Of a stretch of DNA of 64,000 bases, positions 25,317-34,926 are shown piece after piece (position 1 is the stretch's first letter; every line of letters begins with the position of its first letter). The notes under the pieces were generated by a model that saw only the letters and a list, made by a program, of their open reading frames with translations, ran no database searches and was not told the DNA's origin. The position numbers and the translations under genes were made by a program. Source of the stretch: Pseudalkalibacillus decolorationis (GTDB lineage: Bacteria > Bacillota > Bacilli > Bacillales > Fictibacillaceae); NCBI RefSeq assembly GCF_024609785.1, contig NZ_JANHJQ010000004.1, forward strand, positions 62,001 through 126,000, written 5' to 3'.

Positions 25317-26254
25317 TGAAAACAACGGATATCTTAATAGTTGGCGGCGGTCCAGCAGGGATTTCAGCAGCAATATGGTGTCAGCGCCTCGGTTTGGATT
25401 ACTTGTTAATTGAAAAGGCAGAGCAACTTGGTGGTCAATTAATGGGAATACATAACCAAATTGTCGATTACCCAGGTCAAATTTATGCAACTGGGAAAGA
25501 CTTTAATGACCAACTCATTCACCATATCCACCACCTAAAATGCAATTATAGCGTTCGAACACCCATCAAATGGATCGATTTAGATAAGCAAATTGTGAAG
25601 CTCCAATGGGATGAGACTTTGTTGCATTACTGCTATTTAATCGTCGCATCTGGTACATCAGTTAGGAAACTGAATATTCCAGGTGAGCAAGAAATGATCG
25701 GTCGAGGTGAAATCTATTCCGCGACGAAGGATCGTCATCGTTTTAAAGGTAAAAAGGTTGTTGTAGTCGGTGGTGGTGACCGTGCATTCGAAGGCGCATT
25801 GTTGCTTGCTGATTGCGGCGCGGACGTTGTTGTAGTACATCGTTCCAAACAGTTCCGAGCGCGTGAAGAATTTCGAAAGCCTGTACTTGAACATACGAGA
25901 ATTTCCGTTGTTGAGGATACGATTATTAGTCGAATTCACGATAATGGGAGCCAAGTAGATTACGTTGAGTTAGAAAATGTAAAGGATGGATCGATGCAAA
26001 CACTAGCTGTTGAAGGCATTTTCGTTCGGATCGGTGTTCAGCCAAACACCAAATTTGTTAAGGAATATGTCTGTCATGATGAAGATGGCTACATTCAGGT
26101 TGATACATGCCAACGAACAAACCATCCTTCTATATACGCAATCGGGGACGTATGTACACACCCTATTTTCTCGAGCATTTCTGTAGCCACTTCCCAAGGA
26201 ATGATTGCTGCGAAACACCTGTCATTGCAGCTCTCATGCCGAAATGTTGATTGA
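25316..26254 (+). CDS. Thioredoxin reductase-like FAD/NAD(P) oxidoreductase lacking the CxxC
   Basis: 312 residues, the size of bacterial thioredoxin reductase. FAD motif ILIVGGGPAGISAAIWCQRL (residues 6-25), NAD(P) motif GKKVVVVGGGDRAFEGALLL, and C-terminal FAD motif IYAIGDVCTHP. Where TrxB has its redox-active Cys-Ala-Thr-Cys-Asp, this protein has Ser-Ala-Thr-Lys-Asp (YSATKDRHRFKG), so it cannot reduce thioredoxin by the normal mechanism. It resembles the TrxR-like ferredoxin/flavodoxin or bacillithiol disulfide (Bdr/YpdA) reductases, but I cannot choose. GTG start overlaps the deoxynucleotidase stop by 1 bp. Confidence 0.8.
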   Translation: MKTTDILIVGGGPAGISAAIWCQRLGLDYLLIEKAEQLGGQLMGIHNQIVDYPGQIYATGKDFNDQLIHHIHHLKCNYSVRTPIKWIDLDKQIVKLQWDETLLHYCYLIVASGTSVRKLNIPGEQEMIGRGEIYSATKDRHRFKGKKVVVVGGGDRAFEGALLLADCGADVVVVHRSKQFRAREEFRKPVLEHTRISVVEDTIISRIHDNGSQVDYVELENVKDGSMQTLAVEGIFVRIGVQPNTKFVKEYVCHDEDGYIQVDTCQRTNHPSIYAIGDVCTHPIFSSISVATSQGMIAAKHLSLQLSCRNVD

Positions 26255-26276
26255 TCCAGATGAACTTATAGTAACT

Positions 26277-26322
26277 CATACACCAAAACAGCTCTTTCCG
26301 CCGTTTTGGTGTATTTCGTCTC
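26277..26322. terminator. Terminator after the flavoprotein gene
   Basis: Stem ACACCAAAAC / GTTTTGGTGT (10 bp) with a 13-base loop and a weak T-rich tail, 24 bp past the stop. The mirror image could also serve the leftward penicillin acylase gene. Confidence 0.65.
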
Positions 26323-26437
26323 TACTTAGGTCTTTTACTTACTACTAAAATTGTTGATCTTCCCTCTCTATGAAACTTGTTCAGCACCTATCTTCGTTGT
26401 GTTCTTCTTAGCAGTCGTAATAACAAAAATACTTACA

Positions 26438-28837
26438 TCATTTCTCCGGTAGTAATCGTAATTTGTCACCTTTTCGATAGTCATCTTTAACTATACTTGT
26501 AATGTGGTATCTCCCCGTTGTCCATTCATTGATTTGATCATCATACCAATCGCTTAGGACGTGGCCGGATTGGCCTGGGCTAACGACATTAAACGTATGG
26601 CTAATGTCTGAAAGGTCAACCACCGTTCGCCAGGCTGCACCATGGTTCACATTCCCGCTCCCCCAATTCCAGCCAGCTGCCATTACAGTCACACGACTCC
26701 CTCCGAGTGGGACTGGATCGGAATTAAATAGCAGGTTAAGAGGTTTAATTGATCCTAGCGGGTGTTCGAATGATAGAGTATGATAATCTCCCCATTTCCA
26801 TTCGTCTGAATCGTCTCCTTGCAGTTCCGTTATTTTGTCAACTGTACGTTTGAAAGCTTGTGACGCTACATTAGACAATCCTCCTGCCTCACTGATCCAA
26901 ATACCATCTTCTCCAATATTGGCATTCCTGATTAATTCATCAACGACCTGTGCCCTTCCATCAAATAAGTCCATCATTTCTTTATCAATCTGTTCGTCAA
27001 ATAAGGTATGGCTAATCTCATTCATCCAGAAATGGAAAAGGAGAGGCGCACCTAAATTCTTATCATCATTGTAATTCCATTGGACGAGCATATTATAGGC
27101 TTCCTTCTCTACTTCAGACAACGATGATTGGGATAGCCTCGGCAACAAAATAGGAATCATTTCCACTGCCTGCAGATTATATTGATCGAACTGTAATTGT
27201 TTCATATCTTCTACTGTAAATTGGCCAAGTCCTGACAGAACATCAACAATCCGCTCATGGCGATAAGGTTGCGCCCAAGTATGGGTGATATGGTACGGAT
27301 ACTCTTCACCGACGATCTTATTGTTTGCGGTTGCGATAAACCCTCGATCCGGATCTTCGATTGTTGGAAGCTCATCCCACGGAATAAATCCTTCCCATTC
27401 ATATTCATCCGTCCAACCAGGTACAGGGAGCATACTGTCTCCTTTTTTACGAATTGGAATCAGCCCATTTGCTCTATAGGCAATCTTTCCATCCTTAGAT
27501 GCAAACACAAAGTTTTGAGCAGGTGTATGAAAATAGGTTAGTGCCTCCTTGAATTCGTCCCAATCCTTTGCACTATTCATGAGAAGGACTGCTTCTAGCT
27601 CGGTTGAAGGTTGTAAGGCAGTCCATTTCAAAGCAAGTGCTGTGTCAGGATTATCGTCGTGAGCAAATTCTGAAATAATGGGTCCATGCCTTGTGATCAT
27701 AACAGTATGCTCAACTGGATTAGCACCTTTTATCTGAATGGTTTCTTCAATAATTTCAGCCTCTTTCCACTCCCCCATATATTGAAAAAGTGTTGGATCC
27801 TCCGGATGTCGCTTCTCGATATAGAGGTCCTGCACATCAGGCCCGACATTCGTCACTCCCCAGGCAATATTTTCATTATGACCGACAATAACCCCGGGAA
27901 TTCCGGCAAAAATTACGCCGCTTACATTCAGATTATTCGACTTTAGGTGGGTTTCATACCAGATGGATGGTGTACCAAGGCCTAGGTGAGGGTCATTCGC
28001 AAGTAAAGGTAATCCACTTTCTGTTTTTTGACCGGAAACGACCCAGTTATTACTTCCATTAAAAGTGTTTGGAACCACAGCGTTCGCAAAGCTTTTCTTA
28101 AAATGAAGCGGATTATTCTTGGCGGCTGAAATAATGGTCGAACCGTCTTCAGGATAGGATGGAAAGAGCTCCAGCGCCTTCTCTTCCGGAAACTTTTGAA
28201 GCAGGTATTGACGAAAGGCCTGGCCTTCCCAATGACCTCCCAAATCAAAAGCCATATATTTTGCAATCGTTAAAGAATCTACTGGTGTCCATAATTCTGG
28301 TTCGTAGTTCATTAGTAGAAATTCCACTGGCAGGGTGTTTTTCCTTTTTGCCTCTTTTATGTATGTATTGACACCCTCCGCATAATATTTCAACACTCGT
28401 TTCGCCTGATCTGAATAACCGTCCCATGAGGCCTCTGCAGCACGCCTCAAACCAAGTGTACGGAAAAATTTATCGTTATCGACAGTCGCTTCACCTACAA
28501 CCTCGCTAAGCCTTCCTGAAGCTAATCGACGACTTAAATCCATTTGAAATAAGCGATCTTGAGCGGTTATGTACCCTTGTGTAAAATAGAGATCTCTCAC
28601 ATTTCCGGCTTCAATATGAGGAACCCCGGCTTGATCCCGGAATATCGAAACTGGTTCTGAGATTCCTGAAACAACAACTTCTCCCTTAGTGGTTGGCAGT
28701 GTTTTTTGCAAAATATAAATGGATATCGATGAGGTAATGATCAGTACAATAAGTAAAATCGAACAAAGGATCAAAATGACCTTTTTGAACGGAAGACGAC
28801 GTTTGACTACGTACTCTCTTTGGACGACTTTTTCCAT
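26438..28837 (-). CDS. Penicillin acylase family protein (Ntn hydrolase)
   Basis: 799 residues. N-terminal membrane anchor or signal at about 19-43. The alpha-chain region includes VSIFRDQAGVPHIEA and QGYITAQDRLFQMDLSRRLA. The autoprocessing site lies in FNGSNNWVVSG, where Gly261-Ser262 would be cut and Ser262 becomes the N-terminal nucleophile of the beta chain. Other family motifs: LLANDPHLGLGTPSIWYETH and the oxyanion Asn region near YPYHITHTWAQPYRHER. Members hydrolyse amides such as penicillins or N-acyl homoserine lactones; the natural substrate here is unknown. Exported or membrane bound. Ribosome binding site GAGGGGATG. Confidence 0.92.
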   Translation of the reverse strand: MEKVVQREYVVKRRLPFKKVILILCSILLIVLIITSSISIYILQKTLPTTKGEVVVSGISEPVSIFRDQAGVPHIEAGNVRDLYFTQGYITAQDRLFQMDLSRRLASGRLSEVVGEATVDNDKFFRTLGLRRAAEASWDGYSDQAKRVLKYYAEGVNTYIKEAKRKNTLPVEFLLMNYEPELWTPVDSLTIAKYMAFDLGGHWEGQAFRQYLLQKFPEEKALELFPSYPEDGSTIISAAKNNPLHFKKSFANAVVPNTFNGSNNWVVSGQKTESGLPLLANDPHLGLGTPSIWYETHLKSNNLNVSGVIFAGIPGVIVGHNENIAWGVTNVGPDVQDLYIEKRHPEDPTLFQYMGEWKEAEIIEETIQIKGANPVEHTVMITRHGPIISEFAHDDNPDTALALKWTALQPSTELEAVLLMNSAKDWDEFKEALTYFHTPAQNFVFASKDGKIAYRANGLIPIRKKGDSMLPVPGWTDEYEWEGFIPWDELPTIEDPDRGFIATANNKIVGEEYPYHITHTWAQPYRHERIVDVLSGLGQFTVEDMKQLQFDQYNLQAVEMIPILLPRLSQSSLSEVEKEAYNMLVQWNYNDDKNLGAPLLFHFWMNEISHTLFDEQIDKEMMDLFDGRAQVVDELIRNANIGEDGIWISEAGGLSNVASQAFKRTVDKITELQGDDSDEWKWGDYHTLSFEHPLGSIKPLNLLFNSDPVPLGGSRVTVMAAGWNWGSGNVNHGAAWRTVVDLSDISHTFNVVSPGQSGHVLSDWYDDQINEWTTGRYHITSIVKDDYRKGDKLRLLPEK

Positions 28838-28869
28838 CTACATCCCCTCTCTTATGAACCCTCTCTATC

Positions 28870-29724
28870 TCATCTAATCGACTCAGCTTTACCAGACATC
28901 GGCCGCAAAGATTGAGCATTTGATTTAAGCTTGTGAATAGTAATATTCGGACACTCGTTTTCAATTAAATGGAACGTATCTTCAATAAGGGTTTCTAATG
29001 TTTGAACTCCTTCATCAGGCTCTAATTTTCCAAAAACCTTCAGAAGACGGTCGCTGAAATACTTCGGCTTAATGTCGAATCGTTCAGAAGTTTCTTTTAT
29101 CCATTTAAATTTAGGATGATGGATATATTGCTTGTTTAAAGCACTCAAAATGGCCATGAGGTTCATACTTACGCCTGTCATAGTTCGATGTAGCATCAAA
29201 TAATCTCCTCTATGTAAGAGAGCAGAACGATTTTGCCATGGACCACCAAAGTCCAAATGCTCGAGGATCATGTTCGACTTTAAATGCTCTGGGTAGGTTT
29301 CTAAGGCTGTTTTCATCTCATTTAGACGACTTTCCCCTTTATGCGGGATCCCGTCTATAATAGCCCCTAACAAGCATTGCTTATCAAGCGAAGAATCCCC
29401 ATTCTTACATACATCTTTTATATAATCCTCAGCTGTTGCGGTTAAAAAGTTGCTAATTTCAAATTTCGTTTGATCAATCACAAACGATTCGGACCATTCG
29501 TTATCTTCATACGGATGGAAATCAAGAATGGTTCCATTAACTTTCTCGATTGGTGTTAACCGATCTTCATCTTTTGGGGCCCTGTCCCATAATAAAAAGA
29601 GCTCTATATCCGAATACTCATCCTGCCACCCTCTCGAAACTGATCCACCGACAAAGAGAACGGACAGTTTAGGATTTTCACGATATATGGCTGACATTTG
29701 CTGTGCTTTTTCAAATAAGTTCAT
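28870..29724 (-). CDS. Nucleotidyltransferase domain protein
   Basis: 284 residues. The N-terminal minimal nucleotidyltransferase motif is SVLFVGGSVSRGWQDEYSDI followed by ELFLLW (Gly-Ser and Asp-x-Glu metal-binding pattern at about 27-47). The remaining helical domain (about 110-284) resembles the substrate-binding part of aminoglycoside-type or DUF4037-like proteins. It might adenylylate a small molecule or protein, or be a resistance-type enzyme; the sequence does not say which. Ribosome binding site GGGAGATAGT. It is 33 bp upstream of the penicillin acylase start in the same direction, so they may be co-transcribed. Confidence 0.75.
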   Translation of the reverse strand: MNLFEKAQQMSAIYRENPKLSVLFVGGSVSRGWQDEYSDIELFLLWDRAPKDEDRLTPIEKVNGTILDFHPYEDNEWSESFVIDQTKFEISNFLTATAEDYIKDVCKNGDSSLDKQCLLGAIIDGIPHKGESRLNEMKTALETYPEHLKSNMILEHLDFGGPWQNRSALLHRGDYLMLHRTMTGVSMNLMAILSALNKQYIHHPKFKWIKETSERFDIKPKYFSDRLLKVFGKLEPDEGVQTLETLIEDTFHLIENECPNITIHKLKSNAQSLRPMSGKAESIR

Positions 29725-29814
29725 ACTATCTCCCCTAGCGTGGTAACTACTTCCAATTATATATTATAATATTGTGAAAATATATGAAATTTTAGATATA
29801 ATTTGAATCTTACC

Positions 29815-29876
29815 TTCAAAAAAAATCAGGACTTTCCGATAGGCGTAGCCCGTCATCGGAAAATCCCTGAATTGTT
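29815..29876 (-). terminator. Terminator of the 60-aa protein gene
   Basis: Long stem: CAGGGATTTTCCGAT pairs with ATCGGAAAGTCCTG (one bulge), followed on the minus strand by ATTTTTTTTG. It starts 2 bp after the stop codon at 29878. Confidence 0.85.
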
Positions 29877-29877
29877 G

Positions 29878-30060
29878 TTATCGCGGATCTGTTTCATCAA
29901 GAGATAATGTCGTAACTTCAGTATAATCTCCCTTTTTAACTTCCTCTTTTGTTGCATTCTGTTTCAGTTGATAATCAATATCCATGCCTGGTGCAACAGT
30001 CGGTTCATTAGGTTCATTAGGCTGTTTAGACTTTTCCTTATCTTTTCGTTTGTGGGGCAT
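29878..30060 (-). CDS. Small hydrophilic protein, unknown function
   Basis: 60 residues, very charged, no membrane segment. The first 20 residues are basic and Pro-rich with a duplicated Asn-Glu-Pro (NEPNEPTVAPGMDIDYQLKQ); the end is acidic. The clear ribosome binding site GGAGGGTGCCC and a strong terminator just after the stop support a real gene. The composition recalls small Bacillus spore or stress proteins, but I do not recognise a family. Confidence 0.6.
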   Translation of the reverse strand: MPHKRKDKEKSKQPNEPNEPTVAPGMDIDYQLKQNATKEEVKKGDYTEVTTLSLDETDPR

Positions 30061-30107
30061 TGGGCACCCTCCTTTTCATAAATTGATCTTTCGTTTATTC
30101 TTATGAG

Positions 30108-30312
30108 TAAAGAAAGTATAAAAGTTTGCGGCATGGATGTAATGTCCAGCTTCAGCGCCCAACCCCTTGGATCACTTCAGGCCTCCTGCGGCGGCAACAC
30201 ACTGAAGTACTCCATGTATATTCCCACGCAGGGCCGAACGCGTTTGGGCCGAGCCTCCTCGTCGGTCTTCCAGTGACCTTCGTGGCTAAGCAGGGCGCTT
30301 GCGCTTTTCTTA
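30108..30312 (-). repeat. Family B repeat, long form, inverted
   Basis: About 205 bp, almost identical to the reverse complement of 40286-40492. It carries the inner block with CCATGTATATTCCCACG and the outer arms TCAGCGCCC / AGGGCGCTTGCGC. It occupies half of the gene-free interval 30061-30482; the rest shows nothing but the mscS leader. Confidence 0.93.
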
Positions 30313-30482
30313 GTATTCATTCTTCATTTGGATATAATCCTTACTTTAAACTCAACACATTATTTTACCCTTCCCGCATTTTCTGATAGATTACAATTAA
30401 CGTGCATATTTAATATGAAAGTTCAACCGCCTAAAATCGGTATATAACAACGGCGATAACGTCACCTTAAAGGAGTACTACT

Positions 30483-31694
30483 ATGCGGGAAACAATTGAA
30501 AATTGGGTCAACCTAGCAACTGATCTTTCGTTATGGAAAGATATCGGAATTGCTTTGGCGATCCTTTTAGCTTTTGTCTTATTTCGAAAGCTATTTACGA
30601 AATATGTTTTTAAATTAATTAAGCGGTTTACGAACAATTCACGAGCAAAGCTTTTCCATAAGATACTACTTGCTTTTGAAGGTCCTTTGCGTGCCTATTT
30701 CATCTTTCTAGGTCTGTATATTGCCTACCGTTCTTTAGAATTTAGTGGTGGGTATCTAGATGTTCCTCAACAGTTGTTTCGGACCACAGGGATTCTAATG
30801 GTTACATGGGGCTTGATTAATTTAGCATCATCGTCATCAATATTATTTGATCATATACAACGCAGATTTAATCTTCAGGTCGACCAAATTTTAATCCCTT
30901 TCCTTTCTAGGGTCTTAAAGGCTATAATCGTTGCGATTAGTATCAGCATCATTGCGCAAGAGTGGGGTTACAATGTCAATACTTTTGTAGCAGGGCTTGG
31001 TATAGGGGGGCTTGCAATTGCCTTCGCTGCGAAAGAATCCCTAAGCAACCTGTTAGGCGGAGTTATCATTATTATTGAGAGACCTTTTTCAATTGGAGAT
31101 TGGATCCAAACACCATCGGTTGAAGGTGTCGTAGAGGATATCAATTTCCGAAGTACTCAAGTCCGTACCTTTGCAGACTCATTAGTCACTGTACCGAATT
31201 CAATAATCTCAAACGAAACCATTTCAAACTGGAGTAGAATGAGAAAGCGCAGGGTTACGTTTAATTTGGGATTAACGTATAGTACGCCAAAAGATAAAAT
31301 TCAAATCTGTGTAGAGCGAATTAGAACTATGATCCGTGAGCATAAAGAAGTGCACCCGGATTTAATCGTCGTTAATTTTGACCATTATAATGCGAGCAGC
31401 CTCGACCTACTCATTTATTTCTTTACAATTACAACCAGCTGGGAGAGGTACCTCGATGCTAAACAAGATATCAATTTAAAAATTATGGATATTTTGCAGG
31501 AAGAAGGCGTCGATATTGCATTCCCTAGCACAAGTGTATACGTTGAAAAAGCCGAAGAAACACAAACAAAACCAAACGTCTATCAAGAACAACAATCACC
31601 TTTTGAAGAAAACACAAAACAAGAACTCGATGAAAAGTATGATGATTCGGTTGAACGAAACATGGAACACTCTTCTGAAGGTGAAAGAGGTTAA
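30483..31694 (+). CDS. Mechanosensitive channel of small conductance (MscS family)
   Basis: 403 residues. Membrane helices at about 20-38, 64-86, 97-115, 140-160 and the pore-lining TM3 at about 165-190. The MscS core signature is GLGIGGLAIAFAAKESLSNL, followed by IIIERPFSIGDWIQTPSVEG and VPNSIISNETISNWSRMRKR. The C-terminal 40 residues are a hydrophilic Glu/Gln-rich tail. It would open under membrane tension during osmotic downshock, complementing the BCCT solute importer and CPA1 antiporter in the window. Ribosome binding site AAGGAG. Monocistronic. Confidence 0.93.
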   Translation: MRETIENWVNLATDLSLWKDIGIALAILLAFVLFRKLFTKYVFKLIKRFTNNSRAKLFHKILLAFEGPLRAYFIFLGLYIAYRSLEFSGGYLDVPQQLFRTTGILMVTWGLINLASSSSILFDHIQRRFNLQVDQILIPFLSRVLKAIIVAISISIIAQEWGYNVNTFVAGLGIGGLAIAFAAKESLSNLLGGVIIIIERPFSIGDWIQTPSVEGVVEDINFRSTQVRTFADSLVTVPNSIISNETISNWSRMRKRRVTFNLGLTYSTPKDKIQICVERIRTMIREHKEVHPDLIVVNFDHYNASSLDLLIYFFTITTSWERYLDAKQDINLKIMDILQEEGVDIAFPSTSVYVEKAEETQTKPNVYQEQQSPFEENTKQELDEKYDDSVERNMEHSSEGERG

Positions 31695-31757
31695 GGTACA
31701 CACTTTTTGAATTTGATTTCATTAAGGAGGACAAATTAAAATATGGAGGTGTTAATA

Positions 31758-31883
31758 ATGTCAAAAAGGAAAGCAAACCCTACAACGATTGGTTTGGGTT
31801 CTCCGCAGCCAGAAGGTCAAGGAACCGGTTATGAAAAAGGAAAAGCTGTCGATTCCGCACGTAAAAAAACGAAAAAGCACTAG
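31758..31883 (+). CDS. Small basic protein, YuzL-like
   Basis: 41 residues, too short for usual gene finders: starts MSKRKANPTTIGLGSPQPEG and ends in a run of Lys/Arg. GGAGGTG lies 6 bases before the ATG. The pattern Lys-Arg-Lys-x-(N/D)-Pro, then Gly-x-Gly and a Gln-Gly-Thr stretch, then a basic end, fits the YuzL family of Bacillus; a distant relation to small spore protein SspO is an alternative. Function unknown, probably nucleic-acid binding or a spore protein. A weak hairpin (GGGGAC...GTCCTCCCC, 31907-31935) follows. Confidence 0.6.
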   Translation: MSKRKANPTTIGLGSPQPEGQGTGYEKGKAVDSARKKTKKH

Positions 31884-31952
31884 ACTTATCTTCTTAGAAA
31901 TTAGGATGGGGACGACTTCATTTAGTCCTCCCCCTTATGGTTAGTATGTTGA

Positions 31953-32135
31953 TCACTGTACTAAAAAACGATCCACTACTTGTTCGATTTCATCTTCGTT
32001 CGGTTGCTGACCTGAAAATTCAAACGGTAATTCCTTAATGAATTTGCCATCCTGGTAAACATGAACCGCACCATTTTGATGAGATACACTGTACTCGACT
32101 TCAAACGTAAAGCCGTCTCGTTGAATAGCACCCAT
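31953..32135 (-). CDS. DUF5370-like small protein
   Basis: 60 residues: starts MGAIQRDGFTFEVEYSVSHQ, then a beta strand VHVYQDGKFIKELPFEF and a C-terminal acidic helix EDEIEQVVDRFLVQ. AGGAGG lies 10 bases upstream. The beta-beta-alpha pattern and length agree with my memory of the DUF5370 family (B. subtilis YbxH); function unknown. Same direction as ung, 50 bp downstream of it, so possibly co-transcribed. Confidence 0.6.
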   Translation of the reverse strand: MGAIQRDGFTFEVEYSVSHQNGAVHVYQDGKFIKELPFEFSGQQPNEDEIEQVVDRFLVQ

Positions 32136-32185
32136 AGGGTTAAAACCTCCTCTGTTCCTACCATATTTTATTAGTATGAGCAGAG

Positions 32186-32875
32186 TTAGTCATTTTCAAC
32201 AGAGAGGTTTGGGATTTCCCAATCAATTTCGTCCAGCCCACTTTCTTTTAAAAACTGATTCGTACGCGAAAAAGGTCGACTCCCAAAAAAACCTTTGCTT
32301 GCCGAAAACGGACTTGGATGTGGTGATTTTATAATACAATGATGGTCGTTCGTGATCAATTCTTCCCTTTGTTGAGCGTGGCGTCCCCATAAAATAAAAA
32401 CAATAGGCGTAGAACGTGCATTCAAATGTTGAATGACCTTGTTCGTAAAGTGCTCCCACCCCAATCCTTTGTGGGAATTTGGTTGGCGCTCCTTGACTGT
32501 CAGAACCGTATTCAACAACATCACACCTTGCTTTGCCCAGTGAATAAGTGATCCGTGGTTTGGAATGTCATGACCGAGATCCTCATTTAATTCTTTAAAA
32601 ATGTTCCGTAATGACGGTGGATGCTTGACCCCAGGCTGAACAGAAAAGCTAAGGCCGTGTGCTTGTCCGGGACCGTGATAAGGATCCTGTCCTAAAATAA
32701 CCACTTTCACATCTTCGTAAGGTGTATAATTCAGCGCATTAAAAATGTCATACATATCCGGATAGACCTTCTCCACTTCATATTCTTCCTTTAACTGTCT
32801 ACGAAGGTCTTTATAATATGGTTTCTTAAATTCATCCTCTAGTACTTCTTCCCAATCATTTTGTAAAATTGCCAT
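32186..32875 (-). CDS. ung: Uracil-DNA glycosylase (family 1)
   Basis: 229 residues, standard length. The catalytic water-activating motif [20 protein letters not shown] has Asp64, and the C-terminal DNA-intercalation loop is [17 protein letters not shown]. Also the uracil-binding [15 protein letters not shown]. It removes uracil from DNA to start base-excision repair. Preceded by an AT-rich region with a modest ribosome binding site. Confidence 0.97.
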   Translation of the reverse strand: MAILQNDWEEVLEDEFKKPYYKDLRRQLKEEYEVEKVYPDMYDIFNALNYTPYEDVKVVILGQDPYHGPGQAHGLSFSVQPGVKHPPSLRNIFKELNEDLGHDIPNHGSLIHWAKQGVMLLNTVLTVKERQPNSHKGLGWEHFTNKVIQHLNARSTPIVFILWGRHAQQREELITNDHHCIIKSPHPSPFSASKGFFGSRPFSRTNQFLKESGLDEIDWEIPNLSVEND

Positions 32876-32952
32876 TGATAATCACCCGCTTGTAACAAGA
32901 TTAATTGATATCCTAATGAACTATATGGTTACTAAGAACTCAATCTTTCCCC

Positions 32953-33507
32953 CTACACTCTATACTGCTTGATGACACTTTTCATATCTGCTTTCAAGTA
33001 GCTGGAACGTCCTAAATACAGTGGAATCTCCAACTTTCCAAAGTCCGGTAATCCATCTTCTTTAAATAACGCATCGTCTCGGTAAAATTTCATAATATCA
33101 GCGACGAACCAATCATGGTCTCCGTATGAATTGACGTCGATCGTTTGACATTCGTACGCGACATACGCATCATGTAAAATTGGTGCATCTACCATTATGC
33201 CACGGTCAAAACCAACACCGCCAAGCTCCAATTTATTCGTGTCACTCCCCGAATAAGTGCCCGTTTGTTGAATGAACTCCGCCTTTTCAAATGGAAGAAA
33301 ATTGATCGCAAAACGACCCGCTTTTTTAACAAGCTCGTGTGTATGTCTTTCTCGTCCAATCGCAACGCCATAAATCGCTGGTTTATATGATATATAAGAA
33401 TGCCACCCTGCTGCCATCACATTGTCTTCTCCCTTATAGGACACCGTTACAATCGCCACCATTCCTGGATAGCTATGCATCACAGTTCGATCTGTAGGTA
33501 TTCGCAT
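32953..33507 (-). CDS. Flavin reductase family protein (FMN-binding split barrel)
   Basis: 184 residues. The split-barrel pattern of flavin reductase-like proteins is VAIVTVSYKGEDNVMAAGWH, the flavin-phosphate loop GVAIGRERHTHELVKKAGRF with AINFLP, and the C-terminal IPLYLGRSSYLKADM. Probably an NAD(P)H:FMN reductase or flavoprotein of unknown partner. It stands alone, divergent from the aminopeptidase gene. Confidence 0.85.
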   Translation of the reverse strand: MRIPTDRTVMHSYPGMVAIVTVSYKGEDNVMAAGWHSYISYKPAIYGVAIGRERHTHELVKKAGRFAINFLPFEKAEFIQQTGTYSGSDTNKLELGGVGFDRGIMVDAPILHDAYVAYECQTIDVNSYGDHDWFVADIMKFYRDDALFKEDGLPDFGKLEIPLYLGRSSYLKADMKSVIKQYRV

Positions 33508-33668
33508 CGTTCTTCTCCCCCCATACTCTCTTTCTGGTTATTATCACATGAAAGTGAATTGACTGTCAGTTTGATTGCCTCGAATTCTGATATAATTGTA
33601 GAAGATATTCAAAATACTACAAAAACTATATGTGTGATGTTCAAACATTTAAAGGAGGATCAGCGAAA

Positions 33669-34907
33669 ATGAACGCAATGACAAATGAAACCAAACTTTC
33701 AAACCTAGCGAAGGTTACGGTTGAAGTAGGAATTAACCTTCAGCCGTATCAAACGCTTTTTATAAATGCATCAATTGAAGCTTTAGGGTTTGTTCGAAAG
33801 ATAAGCGAATTGGCGTACCGAAAAGGGGCAGGAAATGTTCATGTAGAGTGGTCTGATCAAGAGCTTTCCAAACAAAGGTTGACTTATGCGAGCGAAGAAA
33901 TGTTAGCTTCATACCCTAATTGGAGTAAAGGGCGGGCCGAATCCTTTGTCGAAGAAAACGCAGCATTTTTGAACATTCAAAGTACAGATCCAGATGCATT
34001 TAAGGATATTGACCCGAAGCGAGTAGCGATCCAAAATAAAGCGGCTGCACTCGCACTACGTAAAGTGTCGACAGCCAGACAATCAGGGAAAGTAAAGTTT
34101 TGTGTCGTGTGTATACCAAATGAAGCTTGGGCAAAAAAGGTCTACCCACACCTAAACCCTAAGGACGCGGTTGAGCAATTATGGGAAGCGGTTTTTCAGA
34201 TGACTCGGGTGGATACTCTCGAACCGGTAAAAGAGTGGGACAAACATATCGCTTACTTAACAAGTAAAGTAGATGAGCTTAACGAAAAAAGGTATCGCCA
34301 GCTCTATTTCGTAGCACCTGGTACGGACTTGACGATAGATTTACCCGATGATCACCTTTGGGTTGGCGGGGGTACGAAAACTCACGACGGCGTCTTCTTC
34401 ACACCAAATTTACCGACTGAAGAAGTGTTTACAGCACCACTAAAAACGGGTGTAAATGGAACTGTTACAAGTACGAAGCCTCTCATTTATAGTGGGACTG
34501 TCATTGAGAACATCCAGCTGACATTTAAGGATGGAAAGATCGTGAGTGTCAACGCTTCAAAAGGACTGGACACTTTAAAGGAATTAATCAAAACCGATGA
34601 AGGGGCTCGGTATTTGGGAGAGGTCGCTCTTGTACCCCAGGATTCACCGATTGCGATACGGGAAACGATCTTTTACCATACATTATTTGATGAAAATGCG
34701 TCATGTCATTTAGCAATCGGTGCTGCTTACCCACTTTGTGTACAAGACGGAAACAAAATGACGGGTGAGCAGCTTGGAGAATCTGGTCTAAACACAAGCA
34801 TCACACACGTTGATTTTATGATTGGTTCGAATGAAATGAACATTGATGGTATCCAAGCAGACGGACACCGCGAACCATTGTTCCGAAACGGCTGTTGGGT
34901 AAAGTAA
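33669..34907 (+). CDS. M29 family aminopeptidase
   Basis: 412 residues from the ATG at 33669 (AAAGGAGG about 9 bases upstream), matching AmpS/AmpT-like enzymes (about 410 aa). The N-terminal domain includes LAKVTVEVGINLQPYQTLFI. The C-terminal metal site is spread over GEVALVPQDSPIAIRETIFY, FDENASCHLAIGAAYPLCV and THVDFMIGSNEMNIDGIQAD (conserved Glu, His, His, Asp). A cytoplasmic cobalt/zinc-dependent exopeptidase for peptide turnover. Monocistronic, followed by two family B repeats. Confidence 0.93.
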   Translation: MNAMTNETKLSNLAKVTVEVGINLQPYQTLFINASIEALGFVRKISELAYRKGAGNVHVEWSDQELSKQRLTYASEEMLASYPNWSKGRAESFVEENAAFLNIQSTDPDAFKDIDPKRVAIQNKAAALALRKVSTARQSGKVKFCVVCIPNEAWAKKVYPHLNPKDAVEQLWEAVFQMTRVDTLEPVKEWDKHIAYLTSKVDELNEKRYRQLYFVAPGTDLTIDLPDDHLWVGGGTKTHDGVFFTPNLPTEEVFTAPLKTGVNGTVTSTKPLIYSGTVIENIQLTFKDGKIVSVNASKGLDTLKELIKTDEGARYLGEVALVPQDSPIAIRETIFYHTLFDENASCHLAIGAAYPLCVQDGNKMTGEQLGESGLNTSITHVDFMIGSNEMNIDGIQADGHREPLFRNGCWVK

Positions 34908-34926
34908 AACACCTATCCTTCCATTA

